Shown: piece by piece, positions 60,290-64,000 of the stretch | Position numbering within the stretch: the stretch's first letter is position 1 | Layout: every line of letters begins with the position of its first letter | From: Pogona vitticeps | Taxonomy: Eukaryota > Chordata > Lepidosauria > Squamata > Agamidae | Direction: 5' to 3' | Length of the DNA: 64,000 bases | Assembly: GCF_051106095.1 (NCBI RefSeq) | Contig: NC_135791.1 | Span: 4,164,501-4,228,500, forward strand | The notes under the pieces: generated by a model | Database searches by the model: none | Seen by the model: only the letters and a program-made list of their open reading frames with translations | What the model was told of the DNA's origin: nothing | Made by a program: the position numbers and the translations under genes

Positions 60290-60770
60290 CTGCTGAATTT
60301 CAGCACTTGAAGTTACTTGCTGCAGGACCTAAAGGCCGATCGACATGGGTTGACATGTACATTGTCGTGAGAATGGCTGACTGTCAGATTCCCAAAGATC
60401 TCCTGTATGGAGAATGAGTGCAGGGAAAGCGCCCCAGAGGGAGACCACACCTGCGATACAAGGAGATCTCCAAGTGGGATCTGAAAGCCTTAGGAATGGA
60501 TCTCAACAGATGGGAAACCCTGACATCTGAGCGTTCAGTCTGGGGGCAGGCGGTGCAGCATGACCTCTCCCAATTTGACGAGACCTTTGTCCAGCAGGCC
60601 GAGGCAAAGAGGCCATCCTGAAACCAGCCAAATCAGGGAGCTGGACAGGGGACAGATTGTATTTGTCTTCGGTGTGGAAGGGATGGTCACTCTCGAATTG
60701 GCCTTCTCAGCCACATGAGACGTTGTTCCAAGACCTCTAGAAATAAATTATATTTGGAGGAAAATAAATC
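60290..60770 (+). mobile_element. Non-LTR retrotransposon, ORF2 C-terminal end
   Basis: The plus strand encodes a stretch like RMADCQIPKDLLYGE, then GKRPRGRPHLRYKEISKWDL and LKALGMDLNRWETLTSER, then after a stop CLRCGRDGHSRIGLLSHMRR. The arginine-rich GRP-RYK block, the RW-E-LA-RS block and a terminal Cys-Cys-His-Cys-like finger are seen together at the C-terminus of some RTE-like LINEs. The family is not named with confidence. At least one in-frame stop (TGA at 60414-60416) splits it, so it is a relic. Confidence 0.65.
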
Positions 60771-61030
60771 AATTAAAATTGAAATTTAAAAAAAATCATA
60801 TTACTTTTTGGTAGAATAGGCTTCTCAAATTTGCACCAATGGAGAAGCTTAATCAACAGTTGAAGGTGGCGAGGAATAATCTGACAAGGAATAAAAATGA
60901 TGATGCACACACCCCTTCCCACCTAGTCGTGCTGATTTATCAGGTGTTCTGGGTTGATATGATCCATGTTGGGAGATGGATACTTTGATTTTTAATAAGT
61001 TATCCTTGTAGGCTTCTTCTTCTTTATCAT

Positions 61031-61318
61031 CATTATTATTTTGGAACTGCAGAGCTGGAAGGGGCCCTATGGATCAGTGGTCCCCAACCTTGGGTCTCCA
61101 GATGTTCTTGGACTTCAAATCCCAGAAATCCTGGCCAGCAGAGGTGATGGTTAAGGCTTCTGGGAGTTGTAGTCCAAGAACATCTGGAGGCCCAAGGTTG
61201 GGGACCACTGCTATGGATGACTGAGTCCAGCCTCTTTCAAGAAAGGCACAGTGGGGAATTGAACTCCCAACCTTTGGTTCTGCAGCCAGAAACCTAAACC
61301 ACTGTGCTATCTAGCAGT
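61031..61318 (-). mobile_element. SINE-I copy split by a hAT-like MITE
   Basis: The plus strand gives the complement of SINE-I in two parts. The first (61031-61074) is ATTATTTTGGAACTGCAGAG then GGAAGGGGCCCTATGGAT. The second (61219-61318) is GACTGAGTCCAGCC through GTGGGGAATTGAACTCCCAA to CACTGTGCTATCTAGCAG. The interruption is exactly the MITE plus one copy of its 8-base duplication. Confidence 0.8.
61075..61210. mobile_element. hAT-like palindromic MITE, 136 bp
   Basis: It starts CAGTGGTCCCCAACCTTGGG and ends with the inverted match CCCAAGGTTGGGGACCACTG. The two halves pair along most of their length, including TCCAGATGTTCTTGGACT against AGTCCAAGAACATCTGGA. CTATGGAT flanks both sides (61067-61074 and 61211-61218), a perfect 8-base duplication as hAT transposases make. 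It sits inside a SINE-I copy, so it is younger than that SINE. No coding capacity. Confidence 0.88.
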
Positions 61319-61359
61319 TCTATCATTCGTGTTAGAGTGCTATCTTTTGTGCTGTTCAG

Positions 61360-61625
61360 GTTGAGCTGGGGTAACTCATCTGGTTGAACCGCTTGGGTCA
61401 GGAGCTTGAATCCCCCCTGTGTTTCCTGGGAGAAGGACCAAAGAAGACCACCTGGTGTGTGAGTAACACATGAGGTTGCATTTCTTGCCACTTGTGTGGC
61501 CTTGGATGAACTGCAAAGTCCTGGATCACCACTAGGGGGAGCAACTGGTAAACCATTTCTGAGTACTTTGGACCTGAAAACCACCAGGAGGATCACCACC
61601 AGCCTGACCTGACTTGACAGTACGT
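61360..61625 (+). mobile_element. SINE-II copy, diverged
   Basis: A degraded tRNA-like head with GGTCAGGAGCTTGAATCCCC is followed by TGTGGCCTTGGATGAACTGC and GGTAAACCATTTCTGAGTAC. The end reads CCTGACTTGACAGTACGTGA, the expected tail. It is one of three SINEs within about 1 kb. Confidence 0.6.
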
Positions 61626-61737
61626 GAATATAGTGAGTATATTACTGGTCAAGCTATGCTTTATGGGTTACACATAATAAAATTGAACACCAGTTTCAGA
61701 AACAAGAGTGCCAAAGAGTTTTACTGCTCTGATCTTC

Positions 61738-61965
61738 TTAATAATAATCATAATTCTGTGCTGTCAAGTCAATTCTGACTTATGGCGAGTACTCTTGAGT
61801 ACTGAGTACTCAGCAGTGGTTGACCCTTCCCTTCTTCTGGGGGTGCCCTGGGACTGTGCAGCTTGTCCAAGAGCTACTCGTGGTAGCTCTTCTGGTATGC
61901 ACATGGAGAACTGAACTCCCAGCCTACACAGCCAGATAGCTGAATCACTGAGCTATCCCGCCAGC
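61738..61965 (-). mobile_element. SINE-II copy
   Basis: The plus strand shows AATAATCATAATTCTGTGCT and GTCAAGTCAATTCTGACTTA (tail), then GGGGGTGCCCTGGGACTGTG. It closes with CACTGAGCTATCCCGCCAGC, the complement of the tRNA-like start. Confidence 0.78.
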
Positions 61966-63727
61966 GATGAGCTTCTTATATAGTGCCATTCGAATTCCTT
62001 TTGCTAAAGAAGTAAAACCTGAACAGAAGAACGCAGCTTTCAAGAGAACTCAACCAGGCCTTCTCTTAGAAAAGGGCAAACAAGGAAGGATGAAAAACCA
62101 GCCCTCCTTGACCTCAAGCTCCTTGATGCAAAGCCATGGCCCGTGTGGCGATCTTGGCTTTGGTAGACTTCTACCCTTCACTCGGCAGCACGCCGTTCCA
62201 ATTATGGCGTGACAGGAGACTATTGAGGCAGGCGCCTTTCATGCGCAGCGCACCGTCTGCCCTTCTTTCTCTTCCTACCCGTTAGGATAAAGCATTTGTT
62301 CTTCCAGTCACTGAGACCTCCGGAACCGGGGAGCACTTTGACGCCGGATACTGAGCTACTGTCGTTCAGCGAGCGCCGAAAAGCCAGAGACAATGGAGAG
62401 GGAGGAGAAAGACCCCTTCATCCTTGACCCACGCTGGAAGGCTTGACCCCCTTCAAGAGAAAAATTGCATGTGACTCGAAAATGAAACCTTGGGGGTACC
62501 TTACAAATATGACTGGGTTGTAACTGAATATGAAAATCCAAAGCATAACTTTCCCATGACAAAACCGTTCAGCCTTCTACCTTATAAATCTGCAAGAAGT
62601 ACTCTGTCCTGTCAGTTAACCCATGGTTTCAATTGGTAGCAAACAATAGACAATACAGGGAAGTTTCTGTTTTCACCCTGATTTCTTACCTGATTAAAAC
62701 TGGTGATGCCACCCACTTGTTTTTTGGAGGGCACTCCATGGAGCCTCTAACATTTACATCAGGATTTGGTGGCTTACAACATTCTCCCAAAATTCTCATC
62801 CAAAATCCTCCTCTAGAAATTTGACATCACGTATTCCCTGCACATGGTCGGTCCAGCCTTTAATCTTTGCCAACGGTTCATCCCTTAGCATTTGTCGTCT
62901 GCGTTTGTTGCCTTGTCATACATGGTGGCATTTAATTTCATTACCTGAGGTGCGATGGAGACTGATAGCTGGCATGTAGTGTTCTATAGTGAGGCATGCG
63001 ACAGACAAAATGCGATGCCATTTCCCACCTGTTTGTATCTGATAAGAGAGCAGCTGGTGAGAGTCCAAACTGTATGGCTGAGTCCAGAAATGCGAATACA
63101 CCGGAAGCTCACAGACCTCCAGTTCCGAGATAACATTTCAAAGTGCAAACCTGAATTTTGAACTCACATTCTGAGCAGCAAAATTAGACCATCTAACTTG
63201 TCCTGCAATCAGTCAGAGCCACTGACCCACAAGTTCTAGAATTAGAGACCAGGGATTAAACCCGATGTCCTCCACAACAGACCTAATCTTGCAAATTCCT
63301 TCTTTTTCTAAAGTAAAAAAAAAAAAAAATCCCCAGTGCCTTTCCTTGGCCTAGTGGTCCTGTTTGTTTTGATCGTCCTTTTCTGTACGTTTCGATGTTC
63401 CTTGAAACTTTGTGCCCTGCTGATCCAAAGAGAGCGATGAACAAGACGCGGTTGGCATCCAGGCCAAATCTCACAGACGGTTCTTTCGCTTCAGGCTCCT
63501 TTTGCTTTAGAAATGATGGTCTGCAAACAGATTTCGCCCTGTTGAAATCAATGGGGTTTAAATGCATAGTGTGGTTTCACGGTACCCATTTCTATAACTG
63601 ATTTCAGCAAGTACCCATTGAAGTAAAATCAGGGCGCCAGTATCTAAAATATCAGTGATGTGCAAACAGTTTGGGAAGAAATGGAGCGATAGGAAGAGGG
63701 ATGAACTAAATGGGACACTTCTAACTC
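61966..63727. other. Spacer, no gene seen
   Basis: Unique-looking sequence with short chance frames only. Confidence 0.45.
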
Positions 63728-64000
63728 CATAGAATCCTAGAATCATGGAGTTGGAAGGGACCTATAAGGCTATCAAGTCCAACCTTTTGCTCAAGGCAGG
63801 AATCCAAGTCAAAACAGATCTGGCAGAGGGTTGTCCAGCTTTCTCTTGAATACCTCCAACATTGGAACGCTCAACACCTTCTGAGGTCATGGATTCCACT
63901 GTCGTACTGCTCTAACAGAAGACTTTTTTCCCCTGACATTCAACAAAAGTCCAGCTTCCTGTAGCTTGAGCCCATGATCATGTGTCCTGCGCTCTGGGAT
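63728..64000 (-). mobile_element. CR1 LINE 3' region, continues past the window
   Basis: The CATAGAATCCTAGAATCATG start is the reverse complement of the CR1 terminal octamer repeat. It is followed by GAGTTGGAAGGGACCTATAA and CAAGTCCAACC, then about 220 further bases of CR1-like 3' sequence up to the edge. This is the longest CR1 piece in the window. Confidence 0.8.

Overview
This is nuclear DNA from a vertebrate, most likely a squamate reptile (lizard or snake). The evidence is the repeat mix: BovB and other RTE-clade LINEs, CR1 and L2 LINEs, a SINE of Sauria type whose 3' tail resembles BovB, a tRNA-headed SINE whose tail resembles a local RTE LINE, and many Tigger-like and hAT-like non-autonomous DNA transposons flanked by target-site duplications. 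Genus or species cannot be fixed from the sequence. I see no prokaryotic operons, CRISPR arrays or phage genes.

Genes. The only host protein-coding gene I can support is one connexin of the GJB3/GJB4/GJB5 group, on the minus strand at 19205-20050. It is an intact single-exon coding region of 281 codons and is closest to GJB5 (Cx31.1). A likely 3' splice site lies just upstream of its start codon, and a poly(A) signal lies about 640 bases past its stop. The second large reading frame (12220-14637) belongs to an L2-clade LINE that lost its 5' end but keeps 806 open codons through reverse transcriptase. The other long open frames are chance frames or translations of tandem repeats.

Layout. 1-12 kb: spacer with a possible solo LTR, hAT-like MITEs, BovB and RTE fragments, and a Tigger-like MITE. 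12.2-14.8 kb: the L2 element. 15-18.5 kb: spacer with a LINE relic and a SINE. 18.5-20.1 kb: the connexin. 20-31 kb: hAT and Tigger-like MITEs, several SINEs, and one unclassified insert bounded by an 18-bp duplication. 32-36 kb: long microsatellites and a head-to-tail SINE pair. 37-41 kb: a GC-rich patch, a 60-bp minisatellite and a complete hAT fold-back element. 42-49 kb: quiet AT-rich spacer, a second fold-back element, a complete Sauria-type SINE and long tetranucleotide arrays. 49-64 kb: more SINEs, three Tigger-like MITEs, a stack of SINEs around 61-62 kb, and a CR1 end running off the window.

The region reads as a gene-poor flank of a connexin locus. In mammals GJB5 sits with GJB4, GJB3 and GJA4; no second connexin is visible here. 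I found no convincing new biological system. The most informative signals are nested insertions that give relative ages, the LINE/SINE tail pairing, two fold-back elements, and one retroposed insert I cannot classify.
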